The notes: generated by a model from the sequence alone, not told the origin. Numbered from the stretch's first letter, positions 42,325 to 51,129 are shown. The stretch is DNA of 64,000 bases from Streptomyces dioscori (GCF_003024195.1 NZ_KZ679042.1:1-64000), one strand, 5' to 3'. Program-made: numbers and translations.

Positions 42325-43437
42325 ATGGCCACACTGTGCAGGCCCGCCATCGCCGTGCCCGAACACATCATCACTCGTGAGCAGACCCTCGACCTCGCAA
42401 GGGAGCTGCACGCAGGCCACCCACAACTACCGCTCGCGTTACGTCTGATCGCCAACACCGGCGTACGGACACGTCACCTGGTGCAGCCCATCGAGGAGAC
42501 CCTGCGCCACCCCGGCCTCACCACCCGCAACGCCCGGTACGAGACGGAAGCCAAAGCCCGGGTACCCGAAGCCGTGCGCCGCGCCCTGTCCCACGCCGAA
42601 CTCGCCCCGCGCGACATCGACATGATCGTCTACGTGTCCTGCACCGGATTCATGATGCCGTCGATGACCGCCTGGCTCATCAACACGATGGGCTTCCGCC
42701 CGCAGACCAGGCAGTTGCCGATCGCGCAACTCGGCTGCGCAGCGGGCGGCGCCGCCATCAACCGCGCGCACGACTTCTGCACCGCCTATCCGTACGCCAA
42801 CGTGCTGATCGTGTGCTGTGAGTTCTGCTCGCTGTGCTACCAGCCGACGGACCTGGCGGTGGGCAACCTGCTGTCCAACGGGCTGTTCGGTGACGCCATC
42901 GCCACCGCGGTCGTCCGCGGCCGGGGCGGTACGGGCGTACGACTGGACCACAACGGATCCCACCTGGTGCCCGGCACCGAGGACTGGATCTCGTACGCGA
43001 TCCGCGACACCGGCTTCCACTTCATGCTCGACAAACGGGTCCCCGGCACCATGGCCGACCTCGCCCCCGCCCTGCGCGACATGGCCGCCCTGCGCGACTG
43101 GAACATCTCCGACCTCGCCTTCTACATCGTCCACGCCGGCGGACCCAGAATCCTCGACGACCTGTGTACGCACCTGAACCTGCCACCGGCGATGTTCCGC
43201 TACAGCCGGGCCACCCTCACCGAGCGCGGCAACATCGCCAGCGCCGTCGTCTTCGACGCCCTGGAACGCTTCTTCGACGACGGCGGTGCCGACCACACGG
43301 CACAGGGGCTCATCGCGGGATTCGGCCCCGGGATCACCGCCGAGATCACCCTGGGCACCTGGAACACGACCGGGGAACCGGACCGGCCACCCACACACCG
43401 ACTGACGGCCTTGCCCGGCGCACCGGCCCACGCGTGA
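42325..43437 (+). CDS. rppA: Type III polyketide synthase, 1,3,6,8-tetrahydroxynaphthalene synthase
   Basis: A 370-residue chalcone-synthase-fold enzyme that condenses five malonyl-CoA to tetrahydroxynaphthalene. It is close to S. griseus RppA throughout: MATLCRPAIAVPEH start, Cys138 in QLGCAAGGAAINRAHDFC, catalytic His near 270 in IVHAGGPRILDDL, and Asn near 303 in TERGNIASAVVFDAL. VSCTGFMMPS and CCEFCSLCYQPTD are also conserved. It lies 9 bp after the P450 gene. Product: THN, oxidised spontaneously to flaviolin or by the P450 to melanin-like pigment, probably protective against UV. Confidence 0.95.
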   Translation: MATLCRPAIAVPEHIITREQTLDLARELHAGHPQLPLALRLIANTGVRTRHLVQPIEETLRHPGLTTRNARYETEAKARVPEAVRRALSHAELAPRDIDMIVYVSCTGFMMPSMTAWLINTMGFRPQTRQLPIAQLGCAAGGAAINRAHDFCTAYPYANVLIVCCEFCSLCYQPTDLAVGNLLSNGLFGDAIATAVVRGRGGTGVRLDHNGSHLVPGTEDWISYAIRDTGFHFMLDKRVPGTMADLAPALRDMAALRDWNISDLAFYIVHAGGPRILDDLCTHLNLPPAMFRYSRATLTERGNIASAVVFDALERFFDDGGADHTAQGLIAGFGPGITAEITLGTWNTTGEPDRPPTHRLTALPGAPAHA

Positions 43438-43468
43438 ACACCGAACACACCACCACTCGCTGTGGGTG

Positions 43469-44236
43469 TCATGCGTCCCGCTTGCGCAGCTTCAGGGCTG
43501 CGAGCAGGAGAAGCGCCGTCGTGTAGGCCCCGACCAGCAGCAGGGACGGCCAGGGGCCGAGACTGCCGACCGTCTCCGCGGTCGCGTCCGAGGTCTGGGT
43601 GAGTTTCTGCAGTGCGGCAGTCGGCGAGAGGCCCGCGACCCAGCGCTGGGCGTCGCCGAAGAGCGGGCCGAGGAGGGAGGGCAGGAGCAGGACGCCGACG
43701 ACGGCGGTGACAGCGCCGGCGGAGTGGCGGACAAGGGTGCCCACCGCCAGGCCGAGGAGCGCGGCCACGGCGAAGGAGAGGGCGACCCCTAACAAGGCCG
43801 GGAACGGGTCTCCTTGGGCATACGTGTCGTCATCGAGCATCATGTCCTCGACCAGGTAGGCGAGGGTGCAGGAGATCAGCGCCACGGTGCAGGTCAGGCC
43901 CGCGAGCAGCACGGCCTTGGCGGCCAGCACGGTGCCGCGGCGCGGGGTGGCGACAAACGTGGTGCGGATGGTGCCACTGCCGTACTCGCCGGTGATCACC
44001 AGAGCGCCGACGACCGCTGCCAGCATCTGGGCGGTGACCGAGAGGGTCAGGGCGGCGCCCAGCACCGTGTCGTCCGGTCGCAGGCTCCCTGTCCGGGCGA
44101 CGAAGACCGCGCCGAGCACGGGGACGACGGCGGTCGCGAGAGTCGGCCGGACCAGGGAGCGCACACTGCGGAACTTGATCCACTCGTGGATCAGGGCCTG
44201 CCGGAGCCCGGCTCGTGCGTCGGTGGGGCCGGTCAT
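43469..44236 (-). CDS. ABC transporter permease (ABC-2 type)
   Basis: A 255-residue membrane protein with six hydrophobic helices: the N-terminal cytoplasmic stretch HEWIKFRSVRSLVRPTLATA, the conserved TGEYGSGTIRTTFVATPRRG in the first loop, and a C-terminal KLRKRDA. It overlaps the ATPase stop by ATGA and forms the membrane part of a two-gene exporter. The exporter is downstream of a two-component system, as in bacteriocin- or antibiotic-responsive modules. Confidence 0.85.
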   Translation of the reverse strand: MTGPTDARAGLRQALIHEWIKFRSVRSLVRPTLATAVVPVLGAVFVARTGSLRPDDTVLGAALTLSVTAQMLAAVVGALVITGEYGSGTIRTTFVATPRRGTVLAAKAVLLAGLTCTVALISCTLAYLVEDMMLDDDTYAQGDPFPALLGVALSFAVAALLGLAVGTLVRHSAGAVTAVVGVLLLPSLLGPLFGDAQRWVAGLSPTAALQKLTQTSDATAETVGSLGPWPSLLLVGAYTTALLLLAALKLRKRDA

Positions 44237-45150
44237 CGCCGGACCTCCCGCCGCGTCCGGTACTCCGCCGCCTCGTGCGCCAGGGCCGTGTAGACCTCTT
44301 CCAACGAGGAGTGTGCCGGGCTGAGTTCATGGACGGTCAGGTGATGGTGGCTGACCAGGTCGCCGATCGAGGACGCGTCGACGCCGTGCACTCGGAAGCC
44401 GCCGCGAGCGTCCAGGCGTACGGTCGCGCCCTCGGCCTCCAGCAGGGCACGCAGTTTTTCGGGTTCCGGGGAGCGGACCAGCGTATGCGTGTGGGAGTTC
44501 GTCTCGACGAAGTCCCGCACGCTCGTGTCGGCGAGCACCCGGCCACGGCCGATCACGATCAGGTGGTCGGCGGTGAGCTCCATCTCGCCCATGAGATGGC
44601 TGGAGAGGAAGACCGTACGGCCCTGTGCGGCCAGGGACTTCAACAGGGTGCGGATCCAGCGGATGCCCTCGGTGTCCAGGCCGTTGACCGGCTCGTCGAG
44701 GATCAGCACCGCCGGGTCGCCGAGCAGGGCGGCCGCGATGCCGAGCCGCTGGGACATGCCGAGGGAGAAGCCCTTCACACGGCGTCCCGCGACATCGGTC
44801 AGGCCGGTCAAGCCGAGGACGTCCTCGACCCGGTGCTGCGGGAGGCGGTTGCTCGCCGCCAGCCCGGCCAGGTGCTGCTGGGCGGTGCGGCCGCCGTGGA
44901 CGCCCTTCGCGTCCAGCAGCGAGCCGACCGTACGCAGCGGCGCGGGCAGCTCGGCATAGCGTCGGCCGGCCACCGTGGCCGTCCCCGAGGTGGGTGTGTC
45001 GAGGCCGAGGACCAGGCGCAACGTGGTCGATTTTCCGGCGCCGTTGGGACCGAGGAAACCGGTGACCCGGCCGGGCGGGACGCTGAACGTCAGCCGGTCC
45101 ACGGCCGTGCGGTCTCCATAGCGTTTGGTGAGTTCGCGCACTTCGATCAT
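44233..45150 (-). CDS. ABC transporter ATP-binding protein
   Basis: A 305-residue ATPase from the ATG at 45150 (MIEVRELTKRYGDRTAV). Walker A is GPNGAGKSTTLRLVLG, the signature is SLGMSQRLGIAAALL and Walker B is VLILDEPVNGLD with H-loop SSHLMGEMEL. The C-terminal regulatory domain is typical of ABC-2 drug or bacteriocin exporters (BcrA/YxlF type). No clear ribosome-binding site precedes the start, so it may be leaderless or coupled. The upstream response regulator ends 123 bp away. Confidence 0.88.
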   Translation of the reverse strand: MIEVRELTKRYGDRTAVDRLTFSVPPGRVTGFLGPNGAGKSTTLRLVLGLDTPTSGTATVAGRRYAELPAPLRTVGSLLDAKGVHGGRTAQQHLAGLAASNRLPQHRVEDVLGLTGLTDVAGRRVKGFSLGMSQRLGIAAALLGDPAVLILDEPVNGLDTEGIRWIRTLLKSLAAQGRTVFLSSHLMGEMELTADHLIVIGRGRVLADTSVRDFVETNSHTHTLVRSPEPEKLRALLEAEGATVRLDARGGFRVHGVDASSIGDLVSHHHLTVHELSPAHSSLEEVYTALAHEAAEYRTRREVRR

Positions 45151-45273
45151 GCGGATGACGATAGGAAGCCCCGCCGGTCCGGGCATCCTCCGAAGGGAGT
45201 CGGCGACTGCTCCCGGCGAAGTAGCCGCCGGCCCGCGCCCGTTGGGCACGCCGCTCCCACCCCGGCTGCTTGC

Positions 45274-45942
45274 TCACCGTTCGCCCGCCCTGACCAGCCC
45301 TGTCTCGTATGCCAGTACCACCAGTTGGGCCCGGTCCCGGGCGCGGAGCTTGGTCATGGCACGGCTCACATGGGTCTTCGCGGTCAGGGGGCTCATCAGG
45401 AGCCGGCGGCCGATCTCCTCGTTGCTGAGTCCGGCCGCGACCAGGGCCATCACCTCGCGCTCCCGTTCCGTGAGGACCGCCAACCGATCGGCGCCGGCCG
45501 CTTCCGGGCCCTTCAGCCGGGCGAACTCCTCCACGACCGAGCGGGTCACCGCCGGTGCGAGGAGGCTTTGACCGGCTGCGACCGTGCGGATCGCCGCCCG
45601 TAGCTCGTCCGGTTCGATGTCCTTCAGAAGGAACCCGGCCGCGCCGTGCCTCAGTGCCTCGAAGACGTAGTCGTCGACCTGGTACGTGGTGAGCACGACC
45701 ACGCGCACGCCGTCCAGGGCGCGGTCCGCGGCGATGCGGCGGGTGGCCTCGATGCCGTCGACTCCGGGCATGCGGATGTCCATCAGGACGACGTCGGGCC
45801 GGGTCAGCCGTACCGCCTCCACGGCCTGCCGTCCGTCGGCCGCCTCCGCGACCACGACCAGATCGTCGGTCAGGTCCAGGAGTGCGCGAAAGCCAGCCCG
45901 TACGACGGTCTGGTCGTCCGCGAGCACCACACGCACCGTCAT
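45274..45942 (-). CDS. Two-component response regulator, NarL/LuxR family
   Basis: 222 residues. The receiver domain starts TVRVVLADDQTVVRAGFRAL with phosphoacceptor Asp in VVLMDIRMPGVDGIEA, followed by VVVLTTYQVDDYV and the FLLKDIEPDEL lysine. The C-terminal LuxR HTH is LTEREREVMALVAAGLSNEE with LLMSPLTAKTHVSRAMTKL. It overlaps the kinase stop by ATGA. The likely target is the ABC exporter operon downstream. Confidence 0.92.
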   Translation of the reverse strand: MTVRVVLADDQTVVRAGFRALLDLTDDLVVVAEAADGRQAVEAVRLTRPDVVLMDIRMPGVDGIEATRRIAADRALDGVRVVVLTTYQVDDYVFEALRHGAAGFLLKDIEPDELRAAIRTVAAGQSLLAPAVTRSVVEEFARLKGPEAAGADRLAVLTEREREVMALVAAGLSNEEIGRRLLMSPLTAKTHVSRAMTKLRARDRAQLVVLAYETGLVRAGER

Positions 45943-47123
45943 GGTCCCTCTCCCCCTTCGCCGCCGAGGGCCGGGAGCTCGGCCCTCACCCGGAAGCCGC
46001 CGCCGGGCACCGGTCCGTAGTCGATCGTGCCTCCGGCCGCCGTCGCCCGCTCCCGCATCCCGACCAGGCCGAAGCCTCCCCCGGCCGGCGGCGGGGCGGG
46101 CGAGCCGTCGTCGACGACCTCCACCGTCAGCCTTCCGTCCACCCGTACGACGGACACCGCCGCGCGCCGGGCACCGGAGTGCCGGGCGACGTTCGTCAGC
46201 GCCTCCTGGACGATCCGGTAGGCCACCAGCCCCACGACCGGCGACACCCCCTCCCACTCCCCCTCCCGCCGGAGCGCGATCTCCACGCCACCGCCCGCGA
46301 ACCGGTCGATCAGCTCGTCGAGTCGCCCGATGGCGGGCGCAGGTTCCGCCGGGTCGCCCGCCGGCTCACGCAACACGGTGACGGTGGCCCGCAGTTCCCG
46401 TACCGCCTCCTTGCCTGCCTCCCGTACCTGCCGCATCGCCGCCCGTGCCACCTCCGGCCGCACGTCGTACGCGTCCAGTGCCACGCCTGCCTGCACGGTC
46501 ATCGCCGTGACCGTGTGGGCGACGACGTCATGCAGTTCACGGGCGATCCGCAGCCGTTCCTCGTGCACCCGACGCGCCGCCTCCCGCTCCCGGTCCTCCT
46601 CGGCGCGAGCGGCCCGTGCGGCGTACTCGGTCTGCAACTGCCGCCGCGTGCGCACCACTTCGCCCAGCAGCAGCGGTACGAGCGGCCACAGCATCTCCAG
46701 CACCGCGAGGCCCTGGGGGTTCACCACGTCGTTGCCCACGCGCAGCGCGACCGCACCCGACACGAGGGAGGCGATCAGCGCGGTCCGCAGGGTGCGGGGC
46801 CGGTCGCCCTGCACCGCGACCGTGTACAGCGCCACGATCACGGGCAGGTTCAGCAACTCCCCGATGTGCCCGTACAGCGCCCAGCCCGCGCACGCCGCCC
46901 CCGTCACCAGGGTGGCGGCCACCGGCCATCGCCGCCGCCAGAACAGTGCCGGCAGGGAGATCGCCAGCAGCAGCCAGGTGAACCAGTCCGCCTGCCGGTA
47001 GTCCGGTTCGTTCGACCACGCGTCCAGCCCAGTGACCCAGGCGACGCCGGCCACCACGAGGAGATCCACGGACCGCGGCGAAAGACGGCGCAACGAGGCG
47101 GTGAGGCGATCGACGGACGTCAC
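45939..47123 (-). CDS. Two-component sensor histidine kinase (HisKA_3)
   Basis: A 394-residue kinase if started at the GTG at 47123 (VTSVDRLTASLRRLSPRSVD); the frame stays open to 47222. Four to six membrane helices (about residues 20-160) without a large extracellular domain are followed by a dimerisation helix with phosphoacceptor His in IARELHDVVAHTVTAM. The ATP-binding domain has IVQEALTNVARHSGA and GFGLVGMRERATAAGG. This is the intramembrane-sensing NarX/DesK-like type, commonly linked to ABC exporters that respond to envelope damage. Confidence 0.88.
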   Translation of the reverse strand: MTSVDRLTASLRRLSPRSVDLLVVAGVAWVTGLDAWSNEPDYRQADWFTWLLLAISLPALFWRRRWPVAATLVTGAACAGWALYGHIGELLNLPVIVALYTVAVQGDRPRTLRTALIASLVSGAVALRVGNDVVNPQGLAVLEMLWPLVPLLLGEVVRTRRQLQTEYAARAARAEEDREREAARRVHEERLRIARELHDVVAHTVTAMTVQAGVALDAYDVRPEVARAAMRQVREAGKEAVRELRATVTVLREPAGDPAEPAPAIGRLDELIDRFAGGGVEIALRREGEWEGVSPVVGLVAYRIVQEALTNVARHSGARRAAVSVVRVDGRLTVEVVDDGSPAPPPAGGGFGLVGMRERATAAGGTIDYGPVPGGGFRVRAELPALGGEGGEGP

Positions 47124-47293
47124 CTGCTCACCGTACGAGGGACGCCGCCGCGGCGTGTACGCCAGCGGGAGTAGCGGGTGCTTCCGGCGCGGCTGCGCCA
47201 CCGCTGCCGACGCGGGCCGCAAGGGCAGCCCCGACCGGCTCCTCCTGCCGAAGTCTCAGTCGGCGAGGGCTCTTCGACCGCCGGCACGTGGAT

Positions 47294-48304
47294 TCACTCC
47301 GCCACGGAGACGTAGCGCTCGTCGGCGCCGTCGTCGTCCAGCTCCGCCTCGCCCCGGTCGACGTCCACCTCCACGCCCGCGTTTCCGAGCGTCTCGCATA
47401 TCCGTTGCCGGAAGGGTTCGCTCAGGAAGTTGTGGTGCAGGTCCAGCTTCTTGAGGTGGGTGAGTGGCTGGCCCGCGAGGAGGGCGGCGGCGCCGTCGTC
47501 GCCCAGCGTGCCCATGGACAGGTCGAGCACTTCGAGCCGGGCGACCACCGGGGCCGAGGCGAGGGCGACAGCGATCTCGTCCTGGATCTCGCTGTTGCGC
47601 AGAGCCAGGTGCCGCAACCGCGGGAACCGGTCGCCGTACAGGATCGGCTCAAGGTCCGCGACCGCGCAGTCACCTCCGTACTCCGAGACGCCCAGCCACA
47701 GGTCGAGGTGCTCCAGCGCTGGCAGTTCACTGGCCCCCACACCACGGACGACATCCACCGGCAGGCCACCGCTCTGCACGGTCAGCCTGCGCAGCGCGTC
47801 GTGGCGCAGGGCAGGGAACTCCAACCGCTGCACCCTTCCCATGGAATTGCTCTCTCCCGCGCGCACACCGAATTCCTCCAGCGCGGGAAACCCGGCCAGC
47901 AGCGGAGTGACGTCGGTCTGGCTGATCATCGAGATCTCGCACTCCTCGGCCACGATGTCCCCGAGGAACAGCGACCGCAGGGCAGGCAGCCGGTCGCGCG
48001 CGGCCAACAGCGCCTCGATGGCCCGAGAGGGGTCCATGTCGAGGGGGTCGTCCCAGCTTCCGACGATGAGGGCACGGACCCGCGTGGTGTCGACCTCGGC
48101 GCAGAATCGGTCGAGTGCCTCGTCCCAGCACTCCTCTTCGGGTAAGGGCTCCCCTACGGTGCTCCGCCAGACCACGGCGTCGGGCTGGCCGTTGATCCGC
48201 CAGGCCACGGTGTCGGGGGCGGGCAGCGTCGTCGTCGCCTCCCGCGCGGGAAACGTGTAGGCGGGGAGGCCGTACAGCTCCTCCATCCGGTCGTAGAAAC
48301 TCAT
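47294..48304 (-). CDS. Leucine-rich-repeat protein (STM4015-like)
   Basis: 336 residues from the ATG at 48304 (MSFYDRMEELYGLPAYTFPA), with AGGAG upstream. The C-terminal two thirds contain leucine-rich repeats (FPALEEFGVRAG, LPALEHLDLWLG, FPRLRHLALRNSE, VARLEVLDLSMG, LTHLKKLDLHHNFL). The N-terminal part has VRALIVGSWDDPLDMDPSRA. The architecture resembles proteins annotated as the STM4015 family, of unknown function. An LRR surface suggests protein-protein interaction in the cytoplasm. Nothing nearby indicates a partner. Confidence 0.8.
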   Translation of the reverse strand: MSFYDRMEELYGLPAYTFPAREATTTLPAPDTVAWRINGQPDAVVWRSTVGEPLPEEECWDEALDRFCAEVDTTRVRALIVGSWDDPLDMDPSRAIEALLAARDRLPALRSLFLGDIVAEECEISMISQTDVTPLLAGFPALEEFGVRAGESNSMGRVQRLEFPALRHDALRRLTVQSGGLPVDVVRGVGASELPALEHLDLWLGVSEYGGDCAVADLEPILYGDRFPRLRHLALRNSEIQDEIAVALASAPVVARLEVLDLSMGTLGDDGAAALLAGQPLTHLKKLDLHHNFLSEPFRQRICETLGNAGVEVDVDRGEAELDDDGADERYVSVAE

Positions 48305-48404
48305 CCGGGCTGCTCCTGTCCTGCGATGCGCGGTGAATCGGAAAAGGGGAAATCTGCTGGGGCTCACTCTGACAGGGGGGTCTGTCCGGGTGCTGACGGA
48401 CCCT

Positions 48405-48495
48405 CGGTCGGTGGTCGGCCGTCGGTGGTCGGCCGTCGGCGGTCGGCGGTCGGCGGTCGGCGGTCGGCGGTCGACCGTCGGCGGTCGGCCGTCGG
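48405..48495. repeat. Heptamer tandem repeat GGTCGGC
   Basis: About twelve imperfect tandem copies of GGTCGGC/CGTCGGC fill most of the gap between the STM4015-like gene start and the DNA polymerase Y-like gene end. Some units are alternating inverted variants (GGCCGTC), so the tract can fold. It is a likely slippage hot spot. Confidence 0.75.
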
Positions 48496-48519
48496 GACCA
48501 CAGCCGATGGACGGGGTGG

Positions 48520-49527
48520 TCAGGAGGCACGGCGGAAGGCGGCGGCCGGGCCGATCGCGCCGGGTCCGAACTTCCTTCGGATACGGTCGCTGACCGCCTC
48601 CGCGACCAGCCGGTCCTCCCGCGCCCGGTCCAGACTGATCTGCTCGGCCACCTGGTCGGCGTCGACCAGGTCCTCACCCCTGAGAACGAGGCCGGTCAGC
48701 CGCCCGCGCTGCAGGCCCGCGGCATCGATGAGCCGGTACGCCATCGTGCGCAGGTCGTCCTCGTGCGCGGACGCCTCCGGCAGACGGCGCGTCTTCTCCC
48801 ACGATGTCCCGCCGGAGAACCGCAACGCGAGGGTGAGGCCGCGTGCCACCTGGCCGCGGTCGCGCAGGCGGAGTCCGAGCCGGACGACCAGTTCGAGCAG
48901 GGCGCCGCGGACCTGGGCGCCGTCCAGGGTGTGCCGGCCGAAGGTGTGGCGCACGCTCGTGGACGCGGGCAGAGCACGCGGGGCGACAGGGCGGGGGTCG
49001 ATGCCACGGGCCCGGTCCACGGCGATCCGCCCGGCCGTGCCGCCCAGCAGGCGCTGCACGGTGGCTGCCGGGATGGTGGCGAGCAGGTCCACGCAGTGCA
49101 CGCCGTACTCGCGCAGGGCCGCCGCCTGCTTCGGACCGATGCCGTGCAGGGCTTCGACGGGCAGCGGCCCGAGCCAGTCGAGGACCTCCTCCCGCTCCAC
49201 GGCGAGGACTCCGCCGGGCGCGTCGATCTGTGCGGAGGCCGTGGCCGCGACCGTGATCGTGGGGCCGATCCCGACGCGGACATCGACGCCGAGCCGCGAC
49301 AGGGTCCGCACCCGCAGCACCTCTCCCAGATGCCGGGCGTCGGCACCGTGATAGAGCAGTGCGCCCTTCAGCTCCACCAGGGCCGCGGCCGGCGGGAGTG
49401 CCTGCACGGTGGAGGAGAGCTCCGCGCACTGCTCCAGGACCTGCCGGAACACGTCCTCCGGCAGCCGGTCCGGACAGCGCACATGCATCACACTCGCCAC
49501 CCGCACCTGGGCTTCCGCTGCCGCCAT
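48520..49527 (-). CDS. Y-family DNA polymerase homologue lacking catalytic acids (ImuB-like)
   Basis: 335 residues from the ATG at 49527. The fingers/thumb and helix-hairpin-helix (LPVEALHGIGPKQAAALREYGVHC) and the little-finger region (GGTSWEKTRRLPEASAHEDDL) are recognisably Y-family. The N-terminal DxD-type motif reads VMHVRCPDRL. The SxDE motif that carries two catalytic acids is replaced by LVELKGALLYHG. It is therefore probably not an active polymerase. The gene could be an accessory subunit, as ImuB is in the ImuA-ImuB-DnaE2 mutasome, but no imuA or dnaE2 is in the window. Confidence 0.75.
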   Translation of the reverse strand: MAAAEAQVRVASVMHVRCPDRLPEDVFRQVLEQCAELSSTVQALPPAAALVELKGALLYHGADARHLGEVLRVRTLSRLGVDVRVGIGPTITVAATASAQIDAPGGVLAVEREEVLDWLGPLPVEALHGIGPKQAAALREYGVHCVDLLATIPAATVQRLLGGTAGRIAVDRARGIDPRPVAPRALPASTSVRHTFGRHTLDGAQVRGALLELVVRLGLRLRDRGQVARGLTLALRFSGGTSWEKTRRLPEASAHEDDLRTMAYRLIDAAGLQRGRLTGLVLRGEDLVDADQVAEQISLDRAREDRLVAEAVSDRIRRKFGPGAIGPAAAFRRAS

Positions 49528-49782
49528 GGCACCCCACCTCCTCCAGACGCAGACTATCGAACTAGTATTCGAACACGCGAATGATGGACACACCGGACCG
49601 CGAATCCAGGAACGAGGCCAACCCAGCATCGGCATCAGTCGCCATCGGTATCGGCATCGGCATCGGCCAAGGACGCCGGTGCGGCCTACACCGCCACGGC
49701 GCGCTGACCGGCCCGTACGCCGTTCTGCCTCTTACGCTGCGTCCGCGGTGACCCGCCACCCTCACCCGGAACAGGACCCCTG

Positions 49783-49995
49783 ATGACCGCGACTCCCCCG
49801 CCACCGATCAGCGAACCGGACCCTTCCACCTTCACCATCTCCAGCAGTTACGTCGGCCCCTGCTCCGGCTGCCAGCGGCCCACGCACAAGTACGGCAGCG
49901 GCGGACTGCCCCTGTGCCGGTGGTGTCTGTCCCCTGTACGGGAGAACTGGGGATCAGCCGTGCACTTCACCAGCACTCGCGCCCAGCCCGGGTGA
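49783..49995 (+). CDS. Small zinc-ribbon-like hypothetical protein
   Basis: 70 residues. The ATG at 49783 is preceded by AGGACCCC. The central motif CSGCQRPTHKYGSGGLPLCR with a following WC provides two CxxC pairs about 17 residues apart, a probable zinc knuckle. Similar short proteins occur in many streptomycetes, often beside mobile elements, without known function. It is followed by a decayed P-loop fragment. Confidence 0.6.
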   Translation: MTATPPPPISEPDPSTFTISSSYVGPCSGCQRPTHKYGSGGLPLCRWCLSPVRENWGSAVHFTSTRAQPG

Positions 49996-50029
49996 CCAGC
50001 CCGACCGGCCACTCGGACAGGAGAAGGAT

Positions 50030-50175
50030 GCGCCTCGAACGCCCCGAACGGCCCGACCGGCACGAAGCGGCTGCCGGACCGCGGCGCTGCGCGAACAGCT
50101 GCGGCATGTCCACTGGACAGGCGGCGGGAGCGGTGCGGGCAAGTCGACGCTTGCACGCCGCTTCGCGGATCAGTA
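50030..50175 (+). pseudogene. Fragment of a P-loop NTPase
   Basis: The frame reads LREQLRHVHWTGGGSGAGKS followed by TLARRFADQYGWQ, the N-terminal part of an uncharacterised Streptomyces P-loop kinase family. The Walker A motif GGSGAGKS is intact. There is no start codon with a ribosome-binding site. After GWQ the family sequence is lost in proline- and arginine-rich sequence. Confidence 0.55.
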
Positions 50176-50658
50176 CGGGTGGCAGGCTCGACCTCACCTC
50201 TCACCTTGCGCCTCGGTCCGCATTCACCCCGACCTGATCACCGGCATCCGCCTCACAGCCACCGGCCGGCCCGGGGGGCCTTGGAACCACGCGAGCAGGG
50301 CACTGATCGGGGAGTCGGTCACCAGTCGGCGTCGATGGGGAGGAGTGGCCGGGGTGTGCGGCCCGCATGCTGCCGACGACCTGGTCCAGGGTCTGCTGGG
50401 CCCCTTCGTGCTCGCTGTTGCCCATGGGGACGGAGGCGGGAGGGCGAGGGTGCCACTGCCAGGCGTGCACCACGCTCAGCGGGCTCCGCGGCGCACGGTC
50501 TCCCCCTCGCGCCGGAACGGGCCCGTGCGGAGGGCGCCGAAGGACCTCGGCCGAGTACCGGGTGGCCCGGTCATGGGGCCGGGTGGCCCATGGTCCCGGC
50601 GAGGACCCGGGCAGGACGCTGTGAACGCAAGGACCGCATGCACCCATGGAGGCACCCC
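50176..50658. other. Region without a supported gene
   Basis: About 480 bp of GC-rich sequence following the P-loop fragment. Open frames on both strands lack start signals and known domains. It is probably decayed coding sequence. Confidence 0.4.
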
Positions 50659-51129
50659 ATGAACGATTCCGTCACGTCGAGCATGCTGCGGGCCCTGCCC
50701 GCCGCACATCGGCAGCGGTTGCTGGAACTCGCCCGCCAGGTGTCGTTCGAGGCGGGCTCCCGTCTCTTCGAGGAGGGCGGACGGGCCGACCGGTTCTGGA
50801 TCGTGCGCACCGGAACGGTCGCCCTCGACATGCGGGTGCCCGGCCGGCGGGCAGCGGTCATCGAGACACTCGGGCACAACCAACTCGTGGGTTGGTCCTG
50901 GCTGTTCGCGCCGCACACCTGGCACCTGGGCGCCGAGGCCACCACTCCCGTACGCGCCCACGAGTTCGAAGCCGCGGCCGTACGCGCTCTGTGCGGGAGC
51001 GATCCGGCGTTCGGCATGGCGGTCACCCAGTGGGTCGGTGACGTACTGGCCCACCGGCTGCGCGCGGCCCGCACCCGGCTGCTGGACCTGTACGCCCCCT
51101 ACGGCAGCGGCAGCGGCAGCCGCGTGTGA
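50659..51129 (+). CDS. Cyclic nucleotide-binding (CNB) domain protein
   Basis: A 156-residue protein made almost entirely of one CRP-like cNMP-binding domain: VSFEAGSRLFEEGGRADRFW, IVRTGTVALDMRVPGRRAAV and the phosphate-binding-cassette position IETLGHNQLVGWSWLF. No DNA-binding HTH or catalytic domain follows; the C-terminal helix ends LLDLYAPYGSGSGSRV. GGAGG precedes the ATG. It may be a regulatory subunit or a remnant of a larger regulator. The typical RxAx arginine that contacts the cyclic phosphate is not evident, so its ligand is uncertain. Confidence 0.8.
   Translation: MNDSVTSSMLRALPAAHRQRLLELARQVSFEAGSRLFEEGGRADRFWIVRTGTVALDMRVPGRRAAVIETLGHNQLVGWSWLFAPHTWHLGAEATTPVRAHEFEAAAVRALCGSDPAFGMAVTQWVGDVLAHRLRAARTRLLDLYAPYGSGSGSRV

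Noticed and set aside
31824..43437. Treating the alpha-oxoamine operon and P450-rppA as one biosynthetic cluster
   Set aside because: They are divergent and separated by 1 kb with a terminator and operator. RppA-P450 pairs function alone in other streptomycetes, so a joint product is not supported, though not excluded.
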